From: Methylacidimicrobium fagopyrum
GTDB lineage: Bacteria; Verrucomicrobiota; Verrucomicrobiia; Limisphaerales; UBA11358
DNA length: 47,207 bases
Reading direction: 5' to 3'
Assembly (NCBI GenBank): GCA_026225255.1
Contig: JAMFSJ010000006.1
Coordinates: 1-47,207 of the forward strand
In this document: piece after piece, positions 32,001 to 41,238 of the stretch
Position numbering within the stretch: position 1 is the first letter of the stretch
Layout: each line of letters starts with the position of its first letter
Made by a program: the position numbers and the translations under genes
Notes under the pieces: generated by a model
Seen by the model: only the letters and a program-made list of their open reading frames with translations
The model's database searches: none
What the model was told of the DNA's origin: nothing

Positions 32001-33077
32001 TTATAAATTTTCCGACTTCACAACCTGCAATCCCGCTTTCAAATATCCCAGGGCATAAGCCATGCCCGCGTGCCACGGTGCGGCGCAACTCATCTGCGGC
32101 GCGTGATCGGGAATGACGACGCCGGTGAAATTATTTTTCTGCAGAATTCGCAGCACCCGCAACACATCCACTTCGCCATCGTCAATGAAGGTCTCTTTGT
32201 AGAACGGCACTTTGTCGCGCACGTTGCGGAGATGAACGTAGCCGATTTTATTTTGGCGACTGTAAGTTTCCGCCGCGTCATAGACGTTGCCTTCGGTCAT
32301 TTCGGCGAGGGTGCCAACGCAAAATTCCAACGCATTACGCGGACTTTTTTTCAGGTCAATTAACTTCTGATAAAGCGACGGTTGATAAACCAAACGCGGT
32401 TGCGCACGAACGGTCGGCATCGGTGGATCATCGGGATGCGCGGCCATTGTTACGCCCGCCGCTTCGGCGACGGGAATAATTTCATCCAGGAAAAATTTCA
32501 AGCGCGACCACAATTGTTCATGCGTCGCCGAGGGCGCGTCGCCTGCCGCCGCATTACGATCGTAGACCATGTTCCACGCCATGCCGTTGGGTAACGGCTT
32601 ATCGAGCGGGCCGTCCATGCCCACCGCTTCCGCGTCGCCGCGCGCGAACTTGCCTTTGACGCGACCCGCCACACCGGCGATGGAAAAATTGTAGCCAAAA
32701 ACCGGAATGCCTGCGCGGCCGACATTGCGGATGATCGCCTTAACATTTTCGATCTGTGGCAATTTTTTCGGACCGTCCAACAAAATATCGTGCCAATGCG
32801 CCGGGTCGAAATTCTCAATGGCTTCGAGTTCAAGACCCGCGTCGTTGATTTCTTTTTTGATCGCGGCGAGTTCTTCGTAAGTCCACAACTGATTCGGATC
32901 ACCCGCCAAACCCCAGCCCGCGTCGTCGCCGACCGGTTGATCGCCCGGCTGATTGCTGCGCGAGGAGCGAAAATAATCTACGAGGTGAATGACCAGATGC
33001 GTGCAACCGCATTGTTTGGCGAAACGATAGTGTTCCGCGTTCAATTGATGGCGATAGAGTCCGAGCCCAAGTTTCAT
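32001..33077 (-). CDS. uxuA: Mannonate dehydratase
   Basis: UxuA dehydrates D-mannonate to 2-keto-3-deoxygluconate in the glucuronate branch of hexuronate use. The 358-residue TIM-barrel protein has HPDDPP (His214), EFCVGT (Cys253), YVHLRNV (His282), FIDDGEVD (Asp299) and PDHAPQM (Asp325-His326), which are the metal and catalytic positions of the family. It converges on xylA. Together with the secreted beta-helix and GH43-like proteins it points to use of uronic-acid-containing plant polymers. No uxaC or uxuB gene is in the window. Confidence 0.95.
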   Translation of the reverse strand: MKLGLGLYRHQLNAEHYRFAKQCGCTHLVIHLVDYFRSSRSNQPGDQPVGDDAGWGLAGDPNQLWTYEELAAIKKEINDAGLELEAIENFDPAHWHDILLDGPKKLPQIENVKAIIRNVGRAGIPVFGYNFSIAGVAGRVKGKFARGDAEAVGMDGPLDKPLPNGMAWNMVYDRNAAAGDAPSATHEQLWSRLKFFLDEIIPVAEAAGVTMAAHPDDPPMPTVRAQPRLVYQPSLYQKLIDLKKSPRNALEFCVGTLAEMTEGNVYDAAETYSRQNKIGYVHLRNVRDKVPFYKETFIDDGEVDVLRVLRILQKNNFTGVVIPDHAPQMSCAAPWHAGMAYALGYLKAGLQVVKSENL

Positions 33078-33246
33078 GGTGAATGGAATCCAGATTAGCG
33101 AATGAACCAGTGAGAGGACAGGTGAAAAGTGGTGCTGGTTAGTGAACTATTTCCAAACTGATTTTAGCAATAAATCTGGCTTTCGTCGGGGCTTGGCCGC
33201 TTTGCCCCACCTCCGATATCGTTGACATTGAGGAAAGTCTGAAATA

Positions 33247-33299
33247 AAACGTCAAAATGAAAGCTGTGATCGGTCGCAAAGTGCGACCTAATACGTTTT
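33247..33299. repeat. Nested palindrome upstream of the orphan gene at 33316
   Basis: AAAACGT (33247-33253) with ACGTTTT (33293-33299) encloses an inner hairpin GGTCGC (33272-33277), 5-base loop, GCGACC (33283-33288). It ends 16 bases before the next ATG and could be an operator, a leader hairpin or part of a recombination site. Confidence 0.4.
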
Positions 33300-33315
33300 A
33301 GCTTGTTCGTGCGTC

Positions 33316-33813
33316 ATGAAACGAATTGTCCGCATTTTGATTTTGGTAGTGGTGACCGCAGTGGTTGGTGTTGGCATTTATCATTTTTTGCCGCCGAGCG
33401 AAGCCGGACAGCACGCAGTTGAGCAGTTGGCCAGCGTTCACATATTTTCATTTGGCCCGACCGGATATGCTGGTGCTATCCCAGAGCGTGAAGATGATTT
33501 CTTTACCATTGTTGCGAGTCGACATTCCTCGCACCTCTTTTGTGATCTGTATGAGCGCGGCACGCCGGAAGCGAAGCTCTACGCAATTTGTGGGTTGCAT
33601 TTAGCGCCTGGAGATTTTGATACTTACGCCGCTCGTTTTGTCCAAGAGACCACGAATGTTACGACCCAAGGTGGATGCATTGGCAACACGATAGGTTCAG
33701 CGGAGGCGGTTTCAGTCATCAAGCAGGGAGCGATTGATAGTTACTTGCTGTTGCGTCGTGAGATTGAGCGAGCAAGAATCGAGTATGAGAGGACGAACAG
33801 ACCAGCAGCCTAA
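33316..33813 (+). CDS. Orphan membrane-anchored protein
   Basis: The 165-residue product is not recognised. Residues 5-24 form one membrane anchor (IVRILILVVVTAVVGVGIYH), followed by a soluble domain of about 135 residues with three Cys (in HLFCDLY, YAICGLH and GGCIGNT) and a helical Arg/Glu-rich end. The stretch ERGTPEAKLYAICGLHL resembles a helical-repeat unit. Its stop codon lies inside the large imperfect palindrome at 33808-33906. It looks like an accessory gene, perhaps acquired together with that palindrome. Confidence 0.6.
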   Translation: MKRIVRILILVVVTAVVGVGIYHFLPPSEAGQHAVEQLASVHIFSFGPTGYAGAIPEREDDFFTIVASRHSSHLFCDLYERGTPEAKLYAICGLHLAPGDFDTYAARFVQETTNVTTQGGCIGNTIGSAEAVSVIKQGAIDSYLLLRREIERARIEYERTNRPAA

Positions 33814-33906
33814 CCAATTACCAGAGCCAACCGCCGTTGGCGCCGTCACTTTCGCTATCGCAGGTCACGTTACGAGTCGGCGGTGGCTCAGCTGGTTACG
33901 GTAGGA
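33808..33906. repeat. attC-like imperfect palindrome, site A
   Basis: The left arm starts with GCCTAAC (33808-33814), which fits the integron RYYYAAC box, and continues to CCGCCG at 33836. The right arm (33879-33906) is its inverse with a few extra unpaired bases, over about 28 bases. The 3' box reads GTTACGG and fits GTTRRRY poorly. The centre (TTGGCGC and onward to CGAGT) is shared with the copy at 45346. In one frame it reads EPTAVGAVTFAIAGHV then SRRWLSWLR. Extrahelical bases in a long palindrome between two small orphan genes are typical of attC, but no integrase is present. Confidence 0.45.
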
Positions 33907-33915
33907 ATCATTCGT

Positions 33916-34158
33916 ATGTTTCTGTTTCAACCATTCAAAGACAACAAAATGTGGCGGAGAGTGCTTTCGGTAGCGTTTGGCTGTGCTTTTTTGGTGTGGG
34001 GTTTGGTTTCCATTTATAAAGGGCACATTACCGCTTTTAGGTTTTACCACCATACCTTTTCTGCGACGAATGATCCGCTTGGTTTTTGGATCGTGGTGGT
34101 GCTTATTCTGTATCTTGGTGTGGGCTGTATTTACCGTGGAGTCATAGGTAAGAGATGA
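33916..34158 (+). CDS. Small two-helix membrane protein
   Basis: ATG 33916 gives 80 residues (ATG 33949 is an alternative). Helices lie at about 14-33 (VLSVAFGCAFLVWGLVSIY) and about 52-72 (LGFWIVVVLILYLGVGCIY), with a short basic tail. No family is recognised. It begins 10 bases after the attC-like palindrome, as a cassette gene would. Confidence 0.5.
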   Translation: MFLFQPFKDNKMWRRVLSVAFGCAFLVWGLVSIYKGHITAFRFYHHTFSATNDPLGFWIVVVLILYLGVGCIYRGVIGKR

Positions 34159-34852
34159 GGATGCCGAACCCATTGAAGGAGCTTGAATTCTGAAACAGGG
34201 AGTGAATGCGCTAGGCATTTGTATTTTAGTTGGGCTTGATTTCACAGTTTTCAGGGAAATGGTAGCCCGGGGATTACGGAGCCTTCCGCGGTTCGAGCAG
34301 TCATTAGATTCATTCAAAGATAGCGGCTTGGCTTCAGCTTGAGAGTGAACCAGTAACGATGATTTTTTGTAACGATCGGCACTGACTAAATCCGATACAC
34401 TTACTGCCTAGATAAATGACACTGCCAGCGCTTCCGGCTGCAAAATTTACCACTACCGCCAAGGCTTGGAATAATTCCGACTCAATTTTAGGTTGGTGTA
34501 ATCGTCTTAACTTCAGTGACTTATAATGACGGATTTAACTCTAGAGGGCAGCTATGTGTCTCATAAATAACATAATCATGTATCTAGCGAGATCGTGAGT
34601 TCGGGTTAAAATGATAGCACATATGCAACGTGTCAAATGGCAGCAATTTATATCAAAAATAGGAATTAGCAGTTTAGTAAAGCTGATTTCTGGTCGCCTC
34701 GCATTCAGCTATTTTAAACCCTGCGTCTTGCCAACGATGGGTCGTTTATTTTTCTCCAGCTCCGTTGCGTAAGCACGAGCCATTATTCAATACGGGATCA
34801 GAATATTCAATGCGGCAATAAAAATGGGATTCAAATCGGGGAACTTATAAAA
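34159..34852. other. AT-richer intergenic region, no clear gene
   Basis: These 694 bases are richer in A and T than their surroundings. A short plus-strand frame (GTG at 34202, 46 codons, starting VNALGICILVGLDF) could be the remnant of a membrane protein but has no good start site. The last 60 bases carry a repeated motif, ATTCAATACGGGATC then ATATTCAATGCGG, just before the PEP-CTERM gene, perhaps part of its promoter region. No RNA gene was recognised. Confidence 0.4.
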
Positions 34853-35554
34853 ATGAAAACGCTTACCCTTATCAAGACGGCCATAATTATCGGTGCTTTA
34901 TGCATTGGCAGCAATGTGCTGCTGGCACAGCCGATGACCCAAACCGTGGTCAACTCGGCCAATACCACCGTCCCGGATGGCGACCCGACGGGGATTGCAT
35001 CCACCATTGATGTGTCCGGCTATGCCGCGGGCGATCAAATCACCCAATTGAAAGTGTTGTTAAGCATTACCGGCGGTTACAACGGCGATTTATATGCCTA
35101 TCTGAGCGGGCCAGGAACCGGCTTTGCGGTGTTATTAAATCGCGTCGGAGTTAGTTCCACGGATTCATTTGGTTACGCGGATGCGGGCTTCAATATTATT
35201 TTAGATGACAATGCGGCGAACGGAAATATTCATTACTACCAAAACACATCCAATCCCGGCGGCGGTCAATTGACCGGCACTTGGGCGCCAGATGGTGAGG
35301 CTGTGGATCCCGTTAGTGGTGCGGTTGGGGAATCTTCGTCGTCGGCGATGCTGGCCTCATTTATGGGCGGCAACCCGAATGGCACTTGGACTTTGTTCGT
35401 GTCGGATTTGAGCAGCGGAGGTGAGCCCGCCAGCACCCTGGTGAGCTGGGGGATGACCATCACGACGGTGCCGGAGCCGCAAGCGTGGGCGATGGGGGCG
35501 ATGGGCGCCTTGATTCTGTTGGCAGGTCTTAATTGGCGGTCGAAGGTGGGTTAA
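34853..35554 (+). CDS. P-domain protein with PEP-CTERM sorting signal
   Basis: The 233-residue product has a signal peptide (about 1-25, ending LLAQ). Residues about 45-203 resemble the proprotein-convertase P domain: IASTIDVSGYAAGDQITQLKVLLSITGGYNGDLYAYL near the start and NPNGTWTLFVSDLSSGGEPASTLVSWGMTI at the end. The tail from residue 206 is a PEP-CTERM signal: VPEPQAW, a hydrophobic helix, then WRSKVG, which would be processed by an exosortase. No exosortase gene is in the window. It ends 20 bases before the giant repeat gene and is likely co-transcribed with it, so both are probably surface or matrix proteins. Confidence 0.85.
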   Translation: MKTLTLIKTAIIIGALCIGSNVLLAQPMTQTVVNSANTTVPDGDPTGIASTIDVSGYAAGDQITQLKVLLSITGGYNGDLYAYLSGPGTGFAVLLNRVGVSSTDSFGYADAGFNIILDDNAANGNIHYYQNTSNPGGGQLTGTWAPDGEAVDPVSGAVGESSSSAMLASFMGGNPNGTWTLFVSDLSSGGEPASTLVSWGMTITTVPEPQAWAMGAMGALILLAGLNWRSKVG

Positions 35555-35574
35555 TTCTTCAGGAAAATTTCAAA

Positions 35575-38500
35575 ATGAAAAATCACACGAATCAATTTCA
35601 AGGTGTCTTGGCCGCTTACAGTCGCCAATTCGGTTTATTACTGGCCGTGGCGGCTGGCGTCATCGGGGCAGCGATGACCGCGGAGGCGCAGACGCTTACC
35701 AGCAGCGGGGCCTATACCTACTGGTGGCGCGGGTTTACGACCGGCGATCCGGCCACCGCCTCGAATTGGTCAACGAATGATAGCTCAACGGGCACCGCTT
35801 CCTCGGGGCCCTATGCTTCGCCGTATGGCGTGGGCATTTTCAATACTTCGGTCAGCAATAACGTTTCCGTCTTAGCCTCGAGCGCTTCTTTTGTCGCCGG
35901 CGCTTTTATCATCAATAATTCCAATTCCACGACCATTATAAACAATGCCAATTATACGGGGCTTAATGGGTTCACCAATAATGGCACGGCTTATGGCGTG
36001 GTGGCCAATCCAGGTGCGGGCGCGGTCTTGCTCTCGGGAATTCAGCCGGCGTTCAGTCAGACTTGGCTGAATAACGGTAATGGGTTGATGATTATTAGTA
36101 ACGGCGTAACCGCCAGTTCCTCTCTTCAGCCCTATGCTTCGGCACCGCTGCCGCTTACGTTGACGCTCGGCGGCACGGGCAAGATTTTGATCAAGGCCAA
36201 TATCGTCAATGCCTCGGCGGCCAGCACCATCAGCTTGGTCTATAGCGGGACGGGCACCTTATTCCTGAGCACTAACAACACGTATACTGGCAGCACGACG
36301 ATTTCGAGCGGCACGCTCGCCCTGACTAATGCCGGCACGCTGATCACGACGCCCGCACTCACCATTAATGCGGGCGCCACATTGGATGTGTCGGCGCAGA
36401 CGAACTTCGTTCTGAGCACGACGAATGTGCTTTACGTCAGCGGCACGGGCATTGGCAGCACGGCCAGCGCCATCAAGGCGGCGACCAACGGATCAGTGAA
36501 CTTGGGCGCGCGTCCGGTCGTGATGACGTATGACGGCTCACATCCGGCCTTGTATGTTTCGCAGGGAACATTATCGGTAAGCAATAACACCTTCATCATC
36601 AATACGGCTTCGACCTTGCCGTTGGCGAACGGCACCTATGCCATCGCGCAGCAGGCCGGCGGCAACATCAATACGAACAGTGCCAATGCCTATACCATTA
36701 GCGGCACGGCCTTGAGCGCCGGTTCCACGAGTTCGATTTTCGCGAGCAATAATGTGTTGTTGCTGGCGATCAGTAATGCCACGACCAACGCGGCGCCGCT
36801 CACGGGCATTGCGCCAAACAAATATTATTGGATTGCCACCAACAATGCCGATTTTGCGACGATCAATAATTGGGGCACGAATAGCGCCAATACGAACCGG
36901 GCGAGCAGTTATCCGGGGACGACACCGGCGCTGAACAACATCGCTCTCTTTAATTATCCGGCGAGCAATAATGTGGCAACGACGGTATCCGTGAGCACGG
37001 CGGAAACCTTTGGCGGCTTGATTATCAATAACAGCAATACGACGACGTTTCTGCCGACGGCGGCGGCGGCGTTTACGTTGAAGGGCTTCACGAATGATTT
37101 GAGCGGAACACTTTACGGTATTGTAGTGAATGCTTATGCGGGGTCCGCAGCGATCGGTTCGACCAACACGGCCAATGATCTGCCGCTCACTTTGGGCCGC
37201 AGCCAGACATGGTTGAACAATGGCACGGGACTTCTCTCCATCAGCAACGCGATGAGTATTCCATTAGGCACGAATCTGACATTAGGCGGCGCGGGCAATA
37301 TTTATTTTGGCGGCAGCATCACCAGCGCGGGATCATTGATTATCAATGAATCCGGCACAGCGATCTTGGGGGCAAATAATACTTACAGCGGCGGCACGAC
37401 GATTCAGTTGGGCACGCTGGCCTTGACCGGTGCGGGCATGATTGGCAATGGCGGTAATTTCACCTTAAATGCGGGCGGCATCTTGGATGCGTCCGGCGCG
37501 ACCTCGCCTAACTTCAACCTGGGTTCCGCCACCACGTTCGTGGCGTCCGGCACGGGGACCAATGTTGGCAGCACGGCGGCGACGATCAAGGCGGCGACCA
37601 ATGGCACGTTCAATCTGGCTTCGCAGCCGATCATCCTGACCTATGACGGTTCGCATCCGGCGTTCTATGTGTCGCAAGGTCAACTGTTGCTGGTGAATAA
37701 TGCGTTCACGGTCAACAGCACTTCGGGTCAGGCATTGGCGAACGGCATTTATCCGATTGCCCAGCAAGCGACCGGCAACATTGCCGGGTCGGGATTGTAT
37801 TCGGTTGGTGGTTCGGCAGTGCCGACTGGGGGCACGAACACCATCGTGGTGAGCAACAATGTCGTATATCTGACCATCAACACGCCCTATTTACAAAATA
37901 ATACCAATAGCCAGTCCGTGCCGGCGACGCAGACGGGAGTTGCGATCACGAGTGTTGGCACCGATACCTTCTGGTGGCGGGGGGCGACCAACGCAGACTT
38001 GACCGCGAGCACGCCTTGGTCCACGAATGATACCACCTCGGGAACTTCCAGCCTTTCTCCGATCTCTGATCACTTTGGGGTGGGTGTTTTCAATATTTCA
38101 GCGACCAACAATAGCGCGGTCGTGGCGTTCACGCCGGTGAACGATTTCAGTGCGGGTGGTTTTATCATCAATAACTCCAACTCTGTGGCGATCATGGATA
38201 ATTCTCAGTTCACTCTTCGTCTGACTGGATTCGCTAATGGCGGCAGCAGTGCCAGTTTCGGTGCAAACAATACACTTTACGGTATCGTCGTTAATCCGGG
38301 TGCTGGCCCGGTCACGGTGGCAGGCGTGTTGCTGGCTGGCAGTCAAACCTGGCTCAATAACGGCACTGGCCTTTTGACCGTCACCAATAACTCCGGCGGC
38401 TCAGGATTTCTTCCCAACGGCTTGGGTAATTATAGTGCCGTCCCTTTGACTTTAACCTTGGGCGGCGCCGGCAATATCTCAATCAGTGCTAAAATCGGGG

Positions 38501-41238
38501 TGCCGACGGGTGCCAACGGTGGCAGTGGAAAGTTAGCTCTAGTTTACAATGGTAGTTCAACCTTGTTCTTGTCTAATACTAATGACTATTCCGGCGGCAC
38601 CACTATTGCGAGCGGCACGCTGGCTTTGACGAATATCGGGACGATGGGCAGTGGCAGTGTCAAGATCGGAGCCAGTGCGACCTTGGACGTGAGCCGGTTG
38701 ACTTCCGGAGTCTATACCTTAACCAACAACTTGACGGTCGGCGGCACGGGAACCAATCTGAATACGGCGGCCGCCACCATCAATGGCGTGGCGGGTGGAA
38801 CGATCAACTTGGCGTCGACCCCGATCACGATGAACTACGACGGTTCGGATCCGTCCCTCTATGTTTCGCAAGGCATCTTATATCTGTTGAATAACACATT
38901 CACGATCAATACCCCGGGCCAGGTCCCCTTGACCAATGGCACCTATGTCCTCGCCCAACAACAAACCGGTAACATTGTCAGCGGTGGCAATTACACCCTT
39001 CAAGGCTCGGCGTTGAGCGTAGGCGGCACCGGCTCCATCACGGTGAGTAATAATTTACTCTTGTTGACCATCTCGGGTGCGACTGGTATCCCCCAGCCAG
39101 TCAGCGGTCTGGCGCCGCGAAAACTCTGGTGGTTGGGACCCCCGAATAGTTCGTTTGGCACGGCGGCTAATTGGTCAACCAATAGCACACTGAATTCGAA
39201 TACGGGATCATGGGCTCCCGGTGGTCTGACGACCGATGTCGCCATCTTTGATTATCCGGCCAGCAATAATGTGTCCACGACTGCCTCCCTTACCACCACC
39301 TACACATTCGGCGGTATGATCTTCAACAATCCTGGCTCCACAGCGATTCGGAGCACGGGTGCCGGGGCGAACCTTACTTTGAATGGTTTCACCAATGACA
39401 GCAGCGGGACGTATTATGGCATCGTTATGAATGCTGGTGCTGGGGCCACGAGTTTTTATATAACTAATAATGGCAGCTTGCCAGCCATCCTAGTCAACAG
39501 CAGTCAAACTTGGTTAAACAATAGCTCCAATGCCCTCAGTTTCACCAACCAGGTATCACTTTTGACCAGCACGATTTTGACGCTGAGCGGGTCGGGCAAC
39601 ATCTACTTTGCAAGTAATATCATTGGCGCCGGAGCCGTATTGCAAAACAGTGCGGGAACAACGTATCTGAGCGCCAGTAATTCCTACGCCGGCGGCACCA
39701 CAATTCAAAGCGGCACCTTGGTCTTGACGGGTGGTGGCACGCTTGGAATCAGCAATAGCGTGGTCATTGGTGCGGGCGGCACGTTGGATGTCTCGGGATT
39801 GCCGACCAATAATTTCTATCTGCCGACGAGTGATAGCTTAATCGCCAATGGCACTGGCTCGGGCAGCTCAGCCGCAACGATTAAAGGTCAATTGGGCGGC
39901 ACGGTGAACTTGGGTTCCTCACCGGTGATGTTGAATTATAATGGTGCAAGCCCCTCCTTATCTATTTCGCAAGGCACCCTCGTGCTGAGCAATAACGTGT
40001 TTGTCATCAACTCAACCACGGGGATTCCACTGACGAACGGCGCCTATGTCGTGGGGCATCAAGCCGTCGGTAACATCAGCAATCTCAGCACGACCAGCTT
40101 CTCGGTTTACGGCACAGCTTTGGCGAATGGTTACACTTACTCCTTGTTCGTCAGCGGCAGTGATTTAGTGCTTGGCGTGGGGGCGCCGTATTGGAATGCC
40201 AGCAGCACGAACTGGCAATCGCTCAGCGCCTGGTCACTTTATAGCAGCAGTTTGAATCCGACGTTATCCACCTTGCCGGGTATCTACGACACGCCGGTGT
40301 TTAATATGACGCTTTCCAATGCCGTGAATCAGGCCTTGAACCTCAACGGCAACGTGAGTGTGGCGGGTCTGGTGTTCAATAACTCAGGCACAACGGCCTT
40401 GACCGGTGGCGGCACCGGCGGTTACAGCCTGATGACGGGGGCAAACGGCATCACGCTCAATCCGGGGGCAGGTGCGGTGACCATTGGCGGCCCCGGCGCG
40501 AATCAAACCGTGACGAACTTGCTCAGCAGTAATCAGACTTGGGCGAACAACAGCACCGGCACGTTGACGGTCAGCAATGTTCTCGCCAATGGCGTCGCCA
40601 CGCCGGTGACGTTGACGCTGGCTGGCACGGGCAACATTGCTTTGCCGGGCACGATCAAGACCAACATTGCGGTGGATTATAATGGCAGCGGCACGTTGAC
40701 CTTGGGCGCGAGCAATACCTTTAACATCGGACTGACGATTGAGCAGGGCATCGTGAAAACTTTGCCAGCCACGGGCATCAACAGCGCCTTCGGTAATAAT
40801 GCGACGGTGACGTTGGGCAATGTTCAAAACGCCAGCACCAACTTGAACGCCCGGATCAGCCTGGCCAATGGCACTTACACCAACGGCCTGGTGTTATCGC
40901 CGAATCCGGCGGGCGACTTGATCATTGGGATGCAACCCGGCAGCACGGTCAATCTGACCGGCGGCGTGACGGGGGCCAACGATTTGGTGCTCTACGAAAG
41001 CACGACGGGCGTGCTGAACATCAGCAATCAGCCGATCAATAACGCGGGCAGCCTGACGGTTGCGCCGAACACGGATACGAACTCCGGCCCGACGACAAGC
41101 GCGGTGAATGTCTATTCTGCGATTGGCGCGAACGTGAGCTCCGTGATCGTGACGACGAACGGTTCGCTGGGAACCAACGTGTTAGTCTTGCGGGAACAAA
41201 CCTCTACACCGGCTCGACGACGATTGGTGGCACGTTGA
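35575..41238 (+). CDS. Giant beta-strand-repeat surface protein, N-terminal part (frameshifted)
   Basis: ATG 35575, preceded by AGGAAA, gives 1887 residues with a signal peptide (about 1-38, ending AEAQ). It is built of autotransporter-associated beta-strand repeats: units with LTLGGTGNI, NNTYSGGTTI and SGTLALT, each followed by a cap like ILTYDGSHPALYVSQGTL. About five modules of ~370 residues begin with a Trp-rich motif (YWWRG, YYWIA, FWWRG, LWWLG, PYWNA). The last residues (REQTSTPARRRLVAR) are out of character. At 41190 one G is missing: the expected TTGGCGGG, present in the equivalent place near 43925, is TTGCGGG. Restoring it fuses this frame with the next to give about 3113 residues. 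It is probably secreted to the cell surface. Confidence 0.85.
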   Translation: MKNHTNQFQGVLAAYSRQFGLLLAVAAGVIGAAMTAEAQTLTSSGAYTYWWRGFTTGDPATASNWSTNDSSTGTASSGPYASPYGVGIFNTSVSNNVSVLASSASFVAGAFIINNSNSTTIINNANYTGLNGFTNNGTAYGVVANPGAGAVLLSGIQPAFSQTWLNNGNGLMIISNGVTASSSLQPYASAPLPLTLTLGGTGKILIKANIVNASAASTISLVYSGTGTLFLSTNNTYTGSTTISSGTLALTNAGTLITTPALTINAGATLDVSAQTNFVLSTTNVLYVSGTGIGSTASAIKAATNGSVNLGARPVVMTYDGSHPALYVSQGTLSVSNNTFIINTASTLPLANGTYAIAQQAGGNINTNSANAYTISGTALSAGSTSSIFASNNVLLLAISNATTNAAPLTGIAPNKYYWIATNNADFATINNWGTNSANTNRASSYPGTTPALNNIALFNYPASNNVATTVSVSTAETFGGLIINNSNTTTFLPTAAAAFTLKGFTNDLSGTLYGIVVNAYAGSAAIGSTNTANDLPLTLGRSQTWLNNGTGLLSISNAMSIPLGTNLTLGGAGNIYFGGSITSAGSLIINESGTAILGANNTYSGGTTIQLGTLALTGAGMIGNGGNFTLNAGGILDASGATSPNFNLGSATTFVASGTGTNVGSTAATIKAATNGTFNLASQPIILTYDGSHPAFYVSQGQLLLVNNAFTVNSTSGQALANGIYPIAQQATGNIAGSGLYSVGGSAVPTGGTNTIVVSNNVVYLTINTPYLQNNTNSQSVPATQTGVAITSVGTDTFWWRGATNADLTASTPWSTNDTTSGTSSLSPISDHFGVGVFNISATNNSAVVAFTPVNDFSAGGFIINNSNSVAIMDNSQFTLRLTGFANGGSSASFGANNTLYGIVVNPGAGPVTVAGVLLAGSQTWLNNGTGLLTVTNNSGGSGFLPNGLGNYSAVPLTLTLGGAGNISISAKIGVPTGANGGSGKLALVYNGSSTLFLSNTNDYSGGTTIASGTLALTNIGTMGSGSVKIGASATLDVSRLTSGVYTLTNNLTVGGTGTNLNTAAATINGVAGGTINLASTPITMNYDGSDPSLYVSQGILYLLNNTFTINTPGQVPLTNGTYVLAQQQTGNIVSGGNYTLQGSALSVGGTGSITVSNNLLLLTISGATGIPQPVSGLAPRKLWWLGPPNSSFGTAANWSTNSTLNSNTGSWAPGGLTTDVAIFDYPASNNVSTTASLTTTYTFGGMIFNNPGSTAIRSTGAGANLTLNGFTNDSSGTYYGIVMNAGAGATSFYITNNGSLPAILVNSSQTWLNNSSNALSFTNQVSLLTSTILTLSGSGNIYFASNIIGAGAVLQNSAGTTYLSASNSYAGGTTIQSGTLVLTGGGTLGISNSVVIGAGGTLDVSGLPTNNFYLPTSDSLIANGTGSGSSAATIKGQLGGTVNLGSSPVMLNYNGASPSLSISQGTLVLSNNVFVINSTTGIPLTNGAYVVGHQAVGNISNLSTTSFSVYGTALANGYTYSLFVSGSDLVLGVGAPYWNASSTNWQSLSAWSLYSSSLNPTLSTLPGIYDTPVFNMTLSNAVNQALNLNGNVSVAGLVFNNSGTTALTGGGTGGYSLMTGANGITLNPGAGAVTIGGPGANQTVTNLLSSNQTWANNSTGTLTVSNVLANGVATPVTLTLAGTGNIALPGTIKTNIAVDYNGSGTLTLGASNTFNIGLTIEQGIVKTLPATGINSAFGNNATVTLGNVQNASTNLNARISLANGTYTNGLVLSPNPAGDLIIGMQPGSTVNLTGGVTGANDLVLYESTTGVLNISNQPINNAGSLTVAPNTDTNSGPTTSAVNVYSAIGANVSSVIVTTNGSLGTNVLVLREQTSTPARRRLVAR
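35712..41190 (+). repeat. Tandem ~1.1 kb modules in the giant gene
   Basis: Module starts, marked by the Trp-rich motif, are near 35712, 36823, 37967, 39119 and 40189, giving spacings of about 1.07-1.15 kb. Each holds a 'WSTND' or 'NWGTN' segment, an INNSNS strand pair, a SQTWLNNG block, the LTLGGAGNI strand and the TYDGSHPxxYVSQG cap. The modules are alike in plan but well diverged in sequence, so the duplication is old. Confidence 0.75.

Noticed and set aside
41180..41200. Programmed -1 frameshift in the giant repeat gene
   Set aside because: No slippery heptamer or following stem was seen at the junction; a missing G relative to the paralogous repeat explains it better.
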